Assembly: GCF_000682695.1 (NCBI RefSeq) | Contig: NZ_AWFG01000074.1 | Location: 62,001 to 126,000, forward strand | Reading direction: 5' to 3' | From: Hyphomonas chukchiensis | GTDB taxonomy: Bacteria; Pseudomonadota; Alphaproteobacteria; Caulobacterales; Hyphomonadaceae | Length of the DNA: 64,000 bases | In this document: positions 44,455-53,939 of the stretch, one piece after another | Position numbering within the stretch: position 1 is the first letter of the stretch | Layout: every line of letters starts with the position of its first letter | Notes under the pieces: model-generated | What the model saw: only the letters and a program-made list of their open reading frames with translations | What the model was told of the DNA's origin: nothing | The model's database searches: none | Position numbers and translations under genes: made by a program

Positions 44455-47280
44455 CTACCACTTGTAGGCGCCGCGAACGAACCAGGAGCCGCCCGTGAAG
44501 CCAAACGGCGCCAGTGTATCGTACATGTTGGAGCCATTGGTCGCGCCGGGTTCCCGGATCTGGTCCGGATACTCGTTGAAGATATTGTTCGCACCGGCAA
44601 AGAGGCTGAACGCTTCCGTGAACGCGTAACCAATTTCGAGATCGGCGATCCATGCAGGATCGACATCATAGTCGGCAGTCGGGTTGGAGGCGTTGCGCAC
44701 TGTGTAGGAACCAAAGCGGGTCGCCCGGATGTTCGTGGTGAACTTCCCGATATCCCAGTTCGCGCCGAGGGTAATCTTGGAGTCCGGGAGGGCGTCGGTA
44801 ATGGCCCCCTGCTTGCTGCGGTCAAAGATCTCGATCGTGCCGAGCGACGCCAGTTCAGGGGGATTGTCCACGATGCCTGTGATCTTGGCATCGTTCTTGT
44901 TGAAGCCCGCATTGAAGTGGAAGTCGCCATAGTCGGTGGCGAGGCGATAGGTGGCAACGACATCGATACCCTTCGTGCGAGTGTCAATGGCGTTGGTATA
45001 GTATTGGCCGCTGATTTCGCTCGACAAGCCATTTGCCACAAGAATGGCCTGGATCTGGTCTCCAACTGTCGTGCCTGGCACGGCAGATGGCCTGGTATCG
45101 GCCGGCGAGAATGTCGTCGTGACGGCGATCCGGTCATCAACATCGATCTGGTAGGCATCCACCGTCAGGGTGAAGTTCTCAAATGGTGTGGCGGTGAAGC
45201 CGATACTGAAGTTCTTCGACGTCTCCGGCACCAGCGGCGTTGACCCGAGGGCGACGGCAGCCGGTGAATTCACTGGCAGGTTCTTGAGGAGCAGCAGCTC
45301 TGTCTCACCATCGCCGTCGAGGTCCCGGAACTGGCTCGTCGTTGACGAATAACTCTGCTGCGCGAGCGTTGGTGCCCGGAAGCCGGTATTGTACGATGAG
45401 CGCAGAGCGAACCAGTCCGTCAATTCGTAACGGCCATTGACCTTGAAGATTGTCGTGTCGCCAGCATCATCGTCGAAGTATTCATAGCGGGCAGCGGCAC
45501 CGAGGAAGAGTTTCGGTGTTGGAGTCCAGCCGAGTTCGCCATAGGCACTGAGGTTGGTGCGCGTGGCATCTGCTTCGTCGTCCGGTCGGAAGCCGGGTGT
45601 CGCCTGCGCGCCGGGGGCGAGCCCCATATAGTCACCTGCAGCATAGCTGGCTTCATCACCGGCCTCGACCTTGTAGTTTTCCCAACGGTGCTGGACGCCG
45701 AAAGATGTCTGCAGCTCCCCGCCACTGGACAGCGGATGCGCCTTGGTGATGTCGATTGCGTTGGTCCATTCACTGGCGATCAGACGGCCGACTTCGAAGA
45801 ATGTGGGGCTCGTCGGACCAAGGCTAGCATTGAGACCGTTCGAGTTCTCCCAGTCCGTTATGTCTGTGCCGTAGTTGGACGAGACATCCCATGCCCAGCC
45901 GGAACCCGTTTCACCGCGGAAACCACCGGCGACTTCATAATCGTCCTCAATGATCGTGAGGCGCGGACGGAAACCGTTCGGATAGAGTTCAGGCAATGAA
46001 ACCGGATTGCTTGGTGTGCGGAATGACCAGTTGAGGATCGATGTACGAGCGCCATACGTACCAAATGCATAGCCTTCAAAACCACCGAAATCATATGCCA
46101 TGTTTGCCGAGAAGATGTCCGACTTCTGCGGGAACGCGCCATAGTTCTTGGTGACCATCCGGTCGATGCTGGCTTCGCGCGGATCACGGCTGCCATCACC
46201 AAGCAATGGATACAAGTTGATGTTTTCGGAAATCGGCACCGCCCGGTTGGACTCATCGCGGTCCATGTAGCTGTAGGACAGGTTCAGGAAGCCCTTGTCG
46301 CCGAGGGCAATGCCCTGGTTGGCAGACGCCGTGAGCGCTTCGCCGTCACCCCGATCAAAGTTCTGGCCGTAGGATGCCGTGGCTTCGCCGCCTTCAGCAT
46401 CCTCCTTCAGGATGACGTTGATAACGCCCGCAATGGCATCAGAACCATACTGAGCGGCCGCGCCGTCCCGGAGGACTTCGATACGCGCGATGGCAGAGGA
46501 CGGGATCATGTTGAGGTCAACGCCGGCCGCGCCATTATAGAGCGACGACACCGAGTTGATCAGGGCCGTCTTGTGGCGGCGCTTGCCGTTGACCAGAACA
46601 AGCGTCTGGTCCGGGTTGAGGCCCCGCAGGCCGCCGGTAGCGATCACCGTCGCCGTACCACCGCCTGCCCGTGTTGGCAGGTTGAATGACGGCACAAGGT
46701 AGCGGATCGCTTCGAACACGCCAGAAGGGCTGCCTTGCGAGATTTCGTCGGCGGTGAACACATCGATCGGCGTAGGGCTGTCGATGACGGAGCGCGGTGC
46801 ACCGCGAACACCGGTAACGATAACCGTGTCCTGGATGCTGCGTTCGTCTTCAACCGCTTCAGTCGCTGGAGCGGAGGCGGGTGCCGGCTCTGTCTCCAAC
46901 TGCGCCATCAAAAAAGGGCGCGCTGTCTCTTGCTCCTGTGTGGAGGAAGCATCGACCTTAAGGGTCAGGGCGCCGTTATTGCCCGCCTGAAGCGCCAGTC
47001 CGGTGCCTTTCAGCAACTGGTCGAGCGCCATGCTGGGCTCGAGATAGCCTCCGACAGCCGACGAGGTCTTTCCCTTGACCAGGTCGGAAGGCGCCACGAT
47101 TACAACGCGCGACTGCTCGGAATACTTCATCAGCGCTTTCGCAAGCGGCTGGGACTCAATTTCAAAACTTGCGAGCGTCGGCTCGGATACCTGAGCCAGT
47201 GCGGCCTGATATTGCAAGGCAGTCAGGCAAACGGCTCCAACGAGCCCGCCCTTTGCGATTGGGTGAAACTTCTTGCGCAT
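44455..47280 (-). CDS. TonB-dependent transducing receptor with N-terminal STN signalling domain
   Basis: A 941-residue outer-membrane receptor. After the signal peptide comes an STN domain (about 38-110; FEIESQPLAKALMKYSEQS, LDQLLKGTGLAL) used to signal to FecR, then a plug (about 150-290; GVRGAPRSVIDSPTPIDVF, RIEVLRDGAAAQYGSDAIAGVINVIL), and a long barrel ending WFVRGAYKW. It is preceded by fecI and fecR genes, completing a cell-surface signalling set. The downstream acylase and VCBS lipoprotein genes are probably co-expressed. Substrate unknown; the barrel type (GNxVxLNLIPSSAI-like plug) is common among receptors for non-siderophore compounds. Confidence 0.93.
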   Translation of the reverse strand: MRKKFHPIAKGGLVGAVCLTALQYQAALAQVSEPTLASFEIESQPLAKALMKYSEQSRVVIVAPSDLVKGKTSSAVGGYLEPSMALDQLLKGTGLALQAGNNGALTLKVDASSTQEQETARPFLMAQLETEPAPASAPATEAVEDERSIQDTVIVTGVRGAPRSVIDSPTPIDVFTADEISQGSPSGVFEAIRYLVPSFNLPTRAGGGTATVIATGGLRGLNPDQTLVLVNGKRRHKTALINSVSSLYNGAAGVDLNMIPSSAIARIEVLRDGAAAQYGSDAIAGVINVILKEDAEGGEATASYGQNFDRGDGEALTASANQGIALGDKGFLNLSYSYMDRDESNRAVPISENINLYPLLGDGSRDPREASIDRMVTKNYGAFPQKSDIFSANMAYDFGGFEGYAFGTYGARTSILNWSFRTPSNPVSLPELYPNGFRPRLTIIEDDYEVAGGFRGETGSGWAWDVSSNYGTDITDWENSNGLNASLGPTSPTFFEVGRLIASEWTNAIDITKAHPLSSGGELQTSFGVQHRWENYKVEAGDEASYAAGDYMGLAPGAQATPGFRPDDEADATRTNLSAYGELGWTPTPKLFLGAAARYEYFDDDAGDTTIFKVNGRYELTDWFALRSSYNTGFRAPTLAQQSYSSTTSQFRDLDGDGETELLLLKNLPVNSPAAVALGSTPLVPETSKNFSIGFTATPFENFTLTVDAYQIDVDDRIAVTTTFSPADTRPSAVPGTTVGDQIQAILVANGLSSEISGQYYTNAIDTRTKGIDVVATYRLATDYGDFHFNAGFNKNDAKITGIVDNPPELASLGTIEIFDRSKQGAITDALPDSKITLGANWDIGKFTTNIRATRFGSYTVRNASNPTADYDVDPAWIADLEIGYAFTEAFSLFAGANNIFNEYPDQIREPGATNGSNMYDTLAPFGFTGGSWFVRGAYKW

Positions 47281-47370
47281 TACATAAACCCCTTATGTCG
47301 TCAGATCCGGTTTCGGCAGTCCACGCCTGCCTCAACAGAAGCCCCTCAAACGAACGCTCCTGATAACCCT

Positions 47371-47395
47371 GACGACCCACGCGCCGGGATTATCC
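47371..47395 (-). promoter_or_regulatory. Candidate ECF (FecI-type) promoter of the transducing receptor
   Basis: On the minus strand GGATAA (47395-47390) is followed after 15 bases by CGTC (47374-47371), the general form of ECF -35/-10 elements. It lies in the 242-bp gap between fecR and the receptor and would give a leader of about 80 bases. The rest of that gap has an AT-rich patch near 47400-47420 and no gene. Confidence 0.35.
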
Positions 47396-47522
47396 AAAAG
47401 AATCATATATTTTAATTTCTGGCGGTTGATGCTGCCGGCATGCGTGAATTTTGGTCAACTGACGCAAGCTGTTTGGGCACGCGAAACCAGCCAAACTCCA
47501 TCCTCGAGCCTGTACCTGCCGA

Positions 47523-48545
47523 TTATTGCGCGGTGCGCAGGATGATCTCGTTGGAGGCAGTGTAATCAGCCTGGATGTCGTATGAGGCCTCAAGGCCGGT
47601 GATGAACTGATCGATATTGTCGACACCAAAGGCAGCCGTGACTCGCAGATTTTCCATGCCGGGCGATTCAAGGATTATCTGCTGACTGTTGTACCGGTTG
47701 GTATCCGAGACGATTTCTCCGAGGCTTGCGTCCTCGTAAGCAAGCCAGCCCCGTCGCCAGGCCGCCGCAGATTCTGGTTCCACCATTCCGAATTCGCGTT
47801 TCACGGAACCGATCTTTGCCGTGACTTCATCCCCTGCCCGCAGTACGTCCTTCGAAACTTCAGGGCGGTGTTTTTCAGCCCGCACGGGATCTTCCGCCTG
47901 AAGCACCTCAACCACACCCTCAACCACTGACACCTTCACGGAATCAGCACGCTGGCGAACGTCAAATTGCGTGCCCACGACGCGTATCAGTTTGTCACCC
48001 ACCTCCACATAGAAGGGCCGTGTCGCGTCGTGACTCACATCGAAGAAGGCTTCGCCTTCGCTCAGCCGGACGATGCGCAAATCGTCAGTGAAGCGCGACT
48101 CAATGCGCGAGCGCGCGCCGAGCGTAACATGCGTGCCGTCGGGGAGCAGGATATCCCGTATCTCTGCGATCTGTGTCTCGACGGCGGGAATGGGATCAGC
48201 CGGGGCGGCGGGCACGCTTGAGCTCGTTTGCGCCAGGATAAATCCGATGGCCACAACGGCAACGCCCGCAAGTCCCGCGCTGATGCGGCGCACATCGCGC
48301 CATGCGGGTTTTGCAGCAAAAGGCGCCTCAAGCACTGGCGCGTCTGCATCGGTCTCCATAACGAGCGAGAGATCGCCCATCAGCTGTTCCATGTCACGAT
48401 AGGCCAGCAAGTGACGCGGATCCGACGCCAGCCAGGATTCGAACTCCGCCACCTTGTCAGGCGTCGCTTCTCCCGAATGGAGATAGACAACCCAACCGCG
48501 CGTGACGGCGTCAATCTGATCCTGTTTTACAGTGCTCTTCGTCAC
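47523..48545 (-). CDS. FecR-family anti-sigma/transducer protein
   Basis: A 340-residue inner-membrane protein. The cytoplasmic N-terminus (about 1-80) carries the FecR N motif AEFESWLASDPRHLLAYRDMEQ that binds the sigma factor; a membrane helix lies at about 90-107 (ISAGLAGVAVVAIGFILA); the periplasmic part holds the FecR core ILLPDGTHVTLGARSRIE and LSEGEAFFDVSHDATRPFYVEVG. The C-terminal STN-like part (YNSQQIILESPGMENLRVTAAFG) should meet the receptor's signalling domain. It is 28 bp after the sigma gene. Architecture fully typical. Confidence 0.93.
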   Translation of the reverse strand: MTKSTVKQDQIDAVTRGWVVYLHSGEATPDKVAEFESWLASDPRHLLAYRDMEQLMGDLSLVMETDADAPVLEAPFAAKPAWRDVRRISAGLAGVAVVAIGFILAQTSSSVPAAPADPIPAVETQIAEIRDILLPDGTHVTLGARSRIESRFTDDLRIVRLSEGEAFFDVSHDATRPFYVEVGDKLIRVVGTQFDVRQRADSVKVSVVEGVVEVLQAEDPVRAEKHRPEVSKDVLRAGDEVTAKIGSVKREFGMVEPESAAAWRRGWLAYEDASLGEIVSDTNRYNSQQIILESPGMENLRVTAAFGVDNIDQFITGLEASYDIQADYTASNEIILRTAQ

Positions 48546-48573
48546 GTCCCGCTGACCATTTCAATTATGTGTT

Positions 48574-49155
48574 TCAGCGCTTGAGCGCGCCGGAAAGTGC
48601 AGCAAGAGCGTATTCCATTTGCCGGTAAACATCCCCGTAAGACCAGCCCGTCTCTTCTGCAATCTTCTTGTATGTATATCCCAGTTCGCGGTGGAGCCGC
48701 AAAACCACCTTCTGCTTGTATGGCAGACTTTCCACCGCAGCGCGAATGTTTTGAAAGCGCTGCTTCTCTATCAGCAGGCGCTCGGGCGACAGGTCATCCA
48801 GCGACTGACCCGAATACTCGGCAAGCACCGTGCGCGCATATTCGAAATGCCGACCGGACCGACGCTTGTGATCGTAGACGATATTGCGGGCCGTAACGAG
48901 CAGGAAGGCTTTCGGATTGCGCACGCGCCCCGGGTCTTCCAGTGCAGCCAGGCGCTCAAAGGCCGCTTGCGCAACGTCTTCGGGTTCTGGCGGACCTGAG
49001 CCAAAGGCTTTTCGCAACTGTTGGCACAAGTCCTTCCAGTGGCTCCGATAGAGGTCGTCAAACGTCCCTTCAGTCACACGGGGCCGATCTGCGTGGACAC
49101 TGGTCCCATCAGATCGCGTCAGATGTGCTCTCAAGGAATAATCGCCCACGACCAA
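48574..49155 (-). CDS. FecI-type ECF sigma factor
   Basis: A 193-residue sigma-70 family protein. Region 2 shows DDLYRSHWKDLCQQLRKAFG and EDVAQAAFERLAAL with NPKAFLLVTARNIVYDHKRR; region 4 shows LPYKQKVVLRLHRELGYTYKKIAEETGWSYG (cut), with a recognisable helix-turn-helix. It precedes fecR and a transducing TonB receptor on the same strand, so it should transcribe the receptor in response to its ligand. The 139-bp region upstream (49156-49294) has no gene and presumably holds its promoter. Confidence 0.92.
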   Translation of the reverse strand: MVVGDYSLRAHLTRSDGTSVHADRPRVTEGTFDDLYRSHWKDLCQQLRKAFGSGPPEPEDVAQAAFERLAALEDPGRVRNPKAFLLVTARNIVYDHKRRSGRHFEYARTVLAEYSGQSLDDLSPERLLIEKQRFQNIRAAVESLPYKQKVVLRLHRELGYTYKKIAEETGWSYGDVYRQMEYALAALSGALKR

Positions 49156-49294
49156 ACCGCTCCCAAACCAAACTCAGTCGACACAAAACTGACAAGGAGC
49201 GCAAGGACAATCCCCTCAACAATATCACGAGCCCAGCTCAACAATCTGCGCGACATTCGCGCAGATCGGCCGCCAACTGCCTCGCGAACCAGCC

Positions 49295-50158
49295 TCAGCC
49301 GGCCGTTTCGCCTAGGAAATGCCGAATGGCCCTGAGGGATTCTGGCTCGTTCAGAAGCGGCGCGTGCCCCACCCCCGGAATGGTCGCCAGCGAGGATCGC
49401 TTGTGACGCCTCACCATTTTGTCGGCCGTTTTGGCCGAGAGGATGTCGGAATGCCCGCCCCGTATGACGAGCAGGGGCGCGGGCTTCATTTTGGCAAACA
49501 GGCGCCACATGCCAATACGCGCCGCCAGGCCGGGCGGCTTGTCAGGTGCCGGCGTGATGATGGCTGGATCGAAGTCCGGAACGACCAGTCCATTATCCTC
49601 TGCGCGACAGGTGCGTCGCGCGAAGGCCATCCAGTCCTCAGGGCTGAGGCCCGGATATGGCACCGCCTGAGCATGCGCGATAGCTTCAGCAGCAGCGCTC
49701 CAGCTCTCGAAGCCCGACGCCGGCGCAGCAGACGTCATGATCCGCTGGAGCCCCGCCTGCTCGACGATGGGGCCGATGTCGTTGAGAACGACGCGGCTGA
49801 TGCGATCCGGAATCATGGTCATCAGGATCATCGAGATGATGCCACCCATCGAAGTTCCGATGAGATGGACACGGTCGAGCTTGAGCTGGTCGAGCAACAC
49901 CAGCACATCACCCGCGTAGATGGCTGGATTATAATTGGCAGGGTTTGGATCCCGGGCCGACTGGCCCCTGCCCCTTACATCAACCGAGATGAAGCGCGCG
50001 GGCATGCCCAGCGCCGCTATCATCGGCTCGAAATCCTTGTGGTTGCGGGTCAGCCCGTGGAGACAAACAATGGCTGGCGCACCGGTCGACGGGCCGTAGC
50101 TTCTGGCGTGAAGTGCGAGGCCGTCCGACGCCGTGTAGAAAATATCGTCCCCTGTCAT
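49295..50158 (-). CDS. Alpha/beta hydrolase
   Basis: A 287-residue alpha/beta-hydrolase. HGLTRNHKDFEPM provides the oxyanion region, RGRGQSARDP follows, the nucleophile elbow is GTSMGG, and the catalytic His is in IPGVGHAPLLNEPE. No signal peptide, so cytoplasmic. Its ATG overlaps the stop of the MFS transporter gene by 4 bases, so transporter and hydrolase are made together; hydrolysis of the imported ester or lactone is the natural suggestion. It is the last gene of a group with an upstream TonB receptor and AraC regulator. Confidence 0.88.
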   Translation of the reverse strand: MTGDDIFYTASDGLALHARSYGPSTGAPAIVCLHGLTRNHKDFEPMIAALGMPARFISVDVRGRGQSARDPNPANYNPAIYAGDVLVLLDQLKLDRVHLIGTSMGGIISMILMTMIPDRISRVVLNDIGPIVEQAGLQRIMTSAAPASGFESWSAAAEAIAHAQAVPYPGLSPEDWMAFARRTCRAEDNGLVVPDFDPAIITPAPDKPPGLAARIGMWRLFAKMKPAPLLVIRGGHSDILSAKTADKMVRRHKRSSLATIPGVGHAPLLNEPESLRAIRHFLGETAG

Positions 50159-51459
50159 GGCATCGCCGCCGCGCGCAGGGCATCGCGATCATAATGGCGC
50201 GCCGACATCATGAGACAGCCGATGCTGAGCGCATTGAACGCCAGCATCGCCTGCAGCGCGAGGCGCAGCGAATCCGCATGGCCCTGAAGCAGGAACATGT
50301 TGCTCATCACGCCCGCGAGGGTCGGCCCGCCGCCAATCCCGATAAGCGTCAGGCAGAACAGCATGAAGGCCGATGCAAAGGCGCGCATGCGCAACCCGAC
50401 AAGCTCCTGCGCGGCTGTATAGGCGATGCTGGCATAGATCAGGCCGACAAAGCTCGGCACGATGTTCCAGGCATAGGCGGCCATCAGGCTGTCCGCCTGC
50501 AGGAACATCCATGCAAAGGGCAGCGCAACGGCCGAGCAGATGGCGATCGTCCAGGGGCGCCATTTCTGACTGTTCACCGACATGCGGTCGCACAGGCGTC
50601 CGATTGCAACGGCGCCAATCCCGCCGACGCCGCCGATCAGCAGCCCAAGCGGAGCCGAGACCTGCCCCGGCCCCACGCCATAGGTCCGCTGCAAATGGCT
50701 CGACGTGAAAACCAGGAATGCATTTGCCGAAATACAGATCAGGCAGCATCCGGCGAGCAGCCAGAGGAAAGACGACTGGCCGGCAATGAACTTCAGAGTC
50801 ATGCCCAGCGGCGGGGCCTCGGCCTTGTTCGAGCGCGCCTCCACGGCGCCGCGCACCGGCTCACGAAGTGTAAACCGCACGAGCACAGCCAGAACCAGTC
50901 CCGGAATACCGGCGATGAAGAAGGCCGCCCGCCAGCCCAGCGTCTCATAGACCAGGCCGCCAATGATGAAGCCCGCGAGGATTCCGAGACCTATGCCTGT
51001 CGTGTAGATGCCGAGCGCCATTGCCCGCTCCTTCGGCCCATAGAGGTCGGCAATGATTGAAGTCGCCGGCGGCGTACCGCCCGCTTCGCCAACACCAACG
51101 CCCATGCGCGCGAGCAGCAGCTGCCAATAGCTCTGCGCAAAGCCTGAGAGCGCCGTCATGCCTGACCAGACCATCAGGGCGAGCGCGATGATCTTGCGAC
51201 GATCGCCGCGATCCGCCCACATGGCGATCGGGATGCCGAGCGTGGCGTAGAAGGCCGCAAAGGCGAGGCCCGACAGGAGGCCAAGCTGGGAATCATCCAG
51301 ATGGAGATCAGCCTTGATCGGCTCCAGAAGGATAACAAGGATCTGCCGGTCGATATGGTTGAACGTATAGACCAGCGTCAGGAGCGCCAGGACATAGGTT
51401 CGGGACTGGCTGGGCACCGGCAATGCCGGACTCTTAGGCTCTGTGATCTCTCGCGCCAT
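50155..51459 (-). CDS. Major facilitator superfamily transporter (Spinster-like)
   Basis: A 434-residue inner-membrane transporter with twelve predicted helices. It has the YTFNHIDRQILVILLEPIK opening and the loop-2/3 motif GIPIAMWADRGDRRK, together with GVGVGEAGGTPPATSIIADLY, all typical of the Spinster-like MFS proteins frequent next to TonB receptors in this bacterial group. It overlaps the hydrolase gene by 4 bases. A strong terminator (51492-51528) separates it from the receptor gene upstream, so it needs its own promoter in 51460-51491 or read-through. Confidence 0.9.
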   Translation of the reverse strand: MAREITEPKSPALPVPSQSRTYVLALLTLVYTFNHIDRQILVILLEPIKADLHLDDSQLGLLSGLAFAAFYATLGIPIAMWADRGDRRKIIALALMVWSGMTALSGFAQSYWQLLLARMGVGVGEAGGTPPATSIIADLYGPKERAMALGIYTTGIGLGILAGFIIGGLVYETLGWRAAFFIAGIPGLVLAVLVRFTLREPVRGAVEARSNKAEAPPLGMTLKFIAGQSSFLWLLAGCCLICISANAFLVFTSSHLQRTYGVGPGQVSAPLGLLIGGVGGIGAVAIGRLCDRMSVNSQKWRPWTIAICSAVALPFAWMFLQADSLMAAYAWNIVPSFVGLIYASIAYTAAQELVGLRMRAFASAFMLFCLTLIGIGGGPTLAGVMSNMFLLQGHADSLRLALQAMLAFNALSIGCLMMSARHYDRDALRAAAMP

Positions 51460-51491
51460 CGGGACATATACCTTGTGGTTTTAAAGAGGCA

Positions 51492-51528
51492 GCAAGCGGG
51501 TCTCCGGGAGGTCTGGAGACCCGCTTGC
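51492..51528 (-). terminator. Strong rho-independent terminator after the TonB receptor
   Basis: GCAAGCGGGTCTCC (51492-51505) and GGAGACCCGCTTGC (51515-51528) form a perfect 14-bp stem with a 9-nt loop, 14 nt past the receptor stop on the minus strand, followed within a few bases by CTCTTT. It is the strongest terminator I see in the window. Confidence 0.75.
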
Positions 51529-51541
51529 CCTTGTCCGCCGA

Positions 51542-53833
51542 TCAGAATTCGACCGACAGGGAGGCCGTGATGGTGCGCGGCGGTCCGTAGAAAGCCGAAT
51601 AGGCACTGTCGACACCCAGCTGGCTTGGCGTGACGAAGTTGTATGCCGCGACGCGGTATTCTTCGTCGGTCAGGTTCCGTCCGTGCAGACCGAGGCGGTA
51701 CTTGCCGGAAGGCGATGTCCAGACAGCGCTGAGATCAAGCAGGCTGTAGGATTTCGGATCCAGTGCCGGTCCGCCCGCCGGGAAGATCGCACTCTGTCCG
51801 GCCGGGAAGCCGGGGTTCGCGACGTTGAACAAATAGTATTCGTCACGATAGGACAGCGATCCGGTCAGGGAGATTTCGCCGCGATTGGCGCCGAGACTGT
51901 TGGTATAGTTCAGCGCGACCTGTCCCTGCAGTTCGGGCGTGTTCTGGGTGACGAACTGGTCAGCCACATTGACGCCACCAGACAGGATTTCCTGGATCTC
52001 GGCATCGATATAACCAAGGTTGCCGGACAGGGTGAGCTGATCGGTGAGGAGCAGCGCGCCTTCGAGTTCAAAGCCCGTATATTGAGACTCGCCCGCATTG
52101 AAGACTGAGGAGACAAACGTGTCATTGACGCCGTCATTGTCGGAATCCGCGCCGCTCTGAACGGTGATCTGCTGGTCCTTGTAATCGGCAAGGAAGATGG
52201 CCGAGTTCATCGTTAGGCGACCATCAAGGAACACGCCTTTCAGGCCGATCTCGTAGCTGTCGACTGTCTCAGGTCCGAAACCCTGCTCGGACAGGCCTGT
52301 CGGATCGAGGTCTTCGCGGGCCCGCGGATCGAAACCGCCTGCCTTGAAGCCCTGCGCGTAGGTTGCGTAGAGGTTCAGGTTATCGGTTGGTTTGTAAGAG
52401 ACTGAGAGGCGCGGCGTGAACTGGTTATCGTCACGCGAGACGTCGTTATAGCTCGTCTGCGTGGCAAAGAAGATGGATGTGTTCGAAGGATCGAATGAGC
52501 CCGAACCCGCGCCCAGCCACAATTCCCGTATAACGTCCGCCGTCGTTTTGTCTTCGGTGTAGCGGCCGCCGAGCGAAACGCTCCACTGGTCGTTCACTTC
52601 ATATGTGAAGTCCCCATAGAGCGAGAGGTTCTCCTTGCTCTGGTCGCCAGCCTGATAGACCGTCAGCCCGAGACCGCCAAGGATGACATCGAAGGCGCCG
52701 TTTGCATTGCCATCGAGGTAATAGACACCCATCACGCCAGACCATGGGCCGCTATCCAGCAGGAGCTGGAATTCCTGGCTGAACTGATCATCATAATAGA
52801 CGGCCGGAACATCAAAGTCGTTCTGTGGCAGGGCATCGAAGTCGATCGGCGTTACCGTCTCGCCTTCACGATAGGCCGTGATCGACTTCAGGGTCACGGC
52901 ATCGTTCACATCCCATTGGGCCGTCAGTGAGTAGCCTTCGGTCGTCACGGAGTTCTTGTCGCCGATGCCGGCGCGCGTGTCGTAAATATCGCCTGTGACA
53001 GGGATTGTCCCGTCTGCGCTCGGCAGCAGGCGGTGGCCGTGCTTCGCATTGGAATCATCTTCCGAACGGTCATAGGCAAACCGAACCGAGAAATCATCGG
53101 TCGGCGTCCAGTCAGCGCTCAGGCGATAGGCCAGCACATCCTTGTTGTAGTGCTCGGCGCCCGTGTTCAGGTTCTTGCCATAGCCATCACGTGTATATTT
53201 CGCGATAGCGCCGCCAATGGCGAGCGTATCGCCGATGGGCGTTGAGCCAGAGAGAATACCGTCCAGCTGACCGTAACTACCGAAATTCATTTTCGCCTTG
53301 AGTTCCGGCTCGTTGCTGAGCGGCTTGGTCACATACTTGATCGCGCCGCCGATCGTATTCCGGCCATAAAGCGTACCCTGCGGGCCGCGCAGGACTTCGA
53401 TACGGTCGATATCGAAGATATCGAGGATCGCGCCCTGAGGACGGGCGACGTAGACATCGTCCACATAGAGGCCGACACCGGGCTCAAAGCCCCAGAGCGG
53501 GTCCTGCTGGCCGACACCGCGAATAAAGGCCACAAGGGTCGAGTTCGAGCCGCGCGCCACTTCGATGGTCGCGTTGGGCGTGGTCCGCTGGATCGACGTG
53601 ATGTCGACCGCGCCCGTCAGTTCCAGCTGTTCGGAATCGAAAGCGGTGACCGACAGAGGCACATCAATGAGGTTCTGTTCGCGGCGTTGCGCCGTGACCG
53701 TGATGGCTCCAAGACGCTTGGCGCCATCCTCGTCTGTCGTGCTCTCCTGCGCCTGGGCAACGCACAGCCCGGCATTGAGCGCCAGTGCCGAGACGAGCCC
53801 AAGACGGATTGGTCCTGCGATATGAGTCTTCAT
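51542..53833 (-). CDS. TonB-dependent receptor
   Basis: A 763-residue outer-membrane receptor. Signal peptide (residues 1-28, cleavage after AQA), TonB-box-like region AITVTAQRREQNLIDVPLSV, plug with GAVDITSIQRTTPNATIE, FIRGVGQQDPL and RIEVLRGPQGTLYGRNTIGGAIKYVTK, and a barrel ending TITASLSVEF. The opening of the mature protein (QRREQNLIDVPLSV) is the form common in TBDTs of alphaproteobacteria for diverse organic substrates. I start at the ATG at 53833 with GGGAGG 5 nt upstream; the frame is open further to 53926. It lies just below an AraC-type regulator gene and above an MFS/hydrolase pair, indicating one uptake-and-breakdown unit. Confidence 0.93.
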   Translation of the reverse strand: MKTHIAGPIRLGLVSALALNAGLCVAQAQESTTDEDGAKRLGAITVTAQRREQNLIDVPLSVTAFDSEQLELTGAVDITSIQRTTPNATIEVARGSNSTLVAFIRGVGQQDPLWGFEPGVGLYVDDVYVARPQGAILDIFDIDRIEVLRGPQGTLYGRNTIGGAIKYVTKPLSNEPELKAKMNFGSYGQLDGILSGSTPIGDTLAIGGAIAKYTRDGYGKNLNTGAEHYNKDVLAYRLSADWTPTDDFSVRFAYDRSEDDSNAKHGHRLLPSADGTIPVTGDIYDTRAGIGDKNSVTTEGYSLTAQWDVNDAVTLKSITAYREGETVTPIDFDALPQNDFDVPAVYYDDQFSQEFQLLLDSGPWSGVMGVYYLDGNANGAFDVILGGLGLTVYQAGDQSKENLSLYGDFTYEVNDQWSVSLGGRYTEDKTTADVIRELWLGAGSGSFDPSNTSIFFATQTSYNDVSRDDNQFTPRLSVSYKPTDNLNLYATYAQGFKAGGFDPRAREDLDPTGLSEQGFGPETVDSYEIGLKGVFLDGRLTMNSAIFLADYKDQQITVQSGADSDNDGVNDTFVSSVFNAGESQYTGFELEGALLLTDQLTLSGNLGYIDAEIQEILSGGVNVADQFVTQNTPELQGQVALNYTNSLGANRGEISLTGSLSYRDEYYLFNVANPGFPAGQSAIFPAGGPALDPKSYSLLDLSAVWTSPSGKYRLGLHGRNLTDEEYRVAAYNFVTPSQLGVDSAYSAFYGPPRTITASLSVEF

Positions 53834-53939
53834 TTTATCCTCCCGCGGATTGTTTGTTGTTTGAGCAGGACGATATCGATTTCGGAGAAACGCACTACGA
53901 CCGGAAGCGTCAAGCGGAGTGAACACTTTCGCTCACGCG

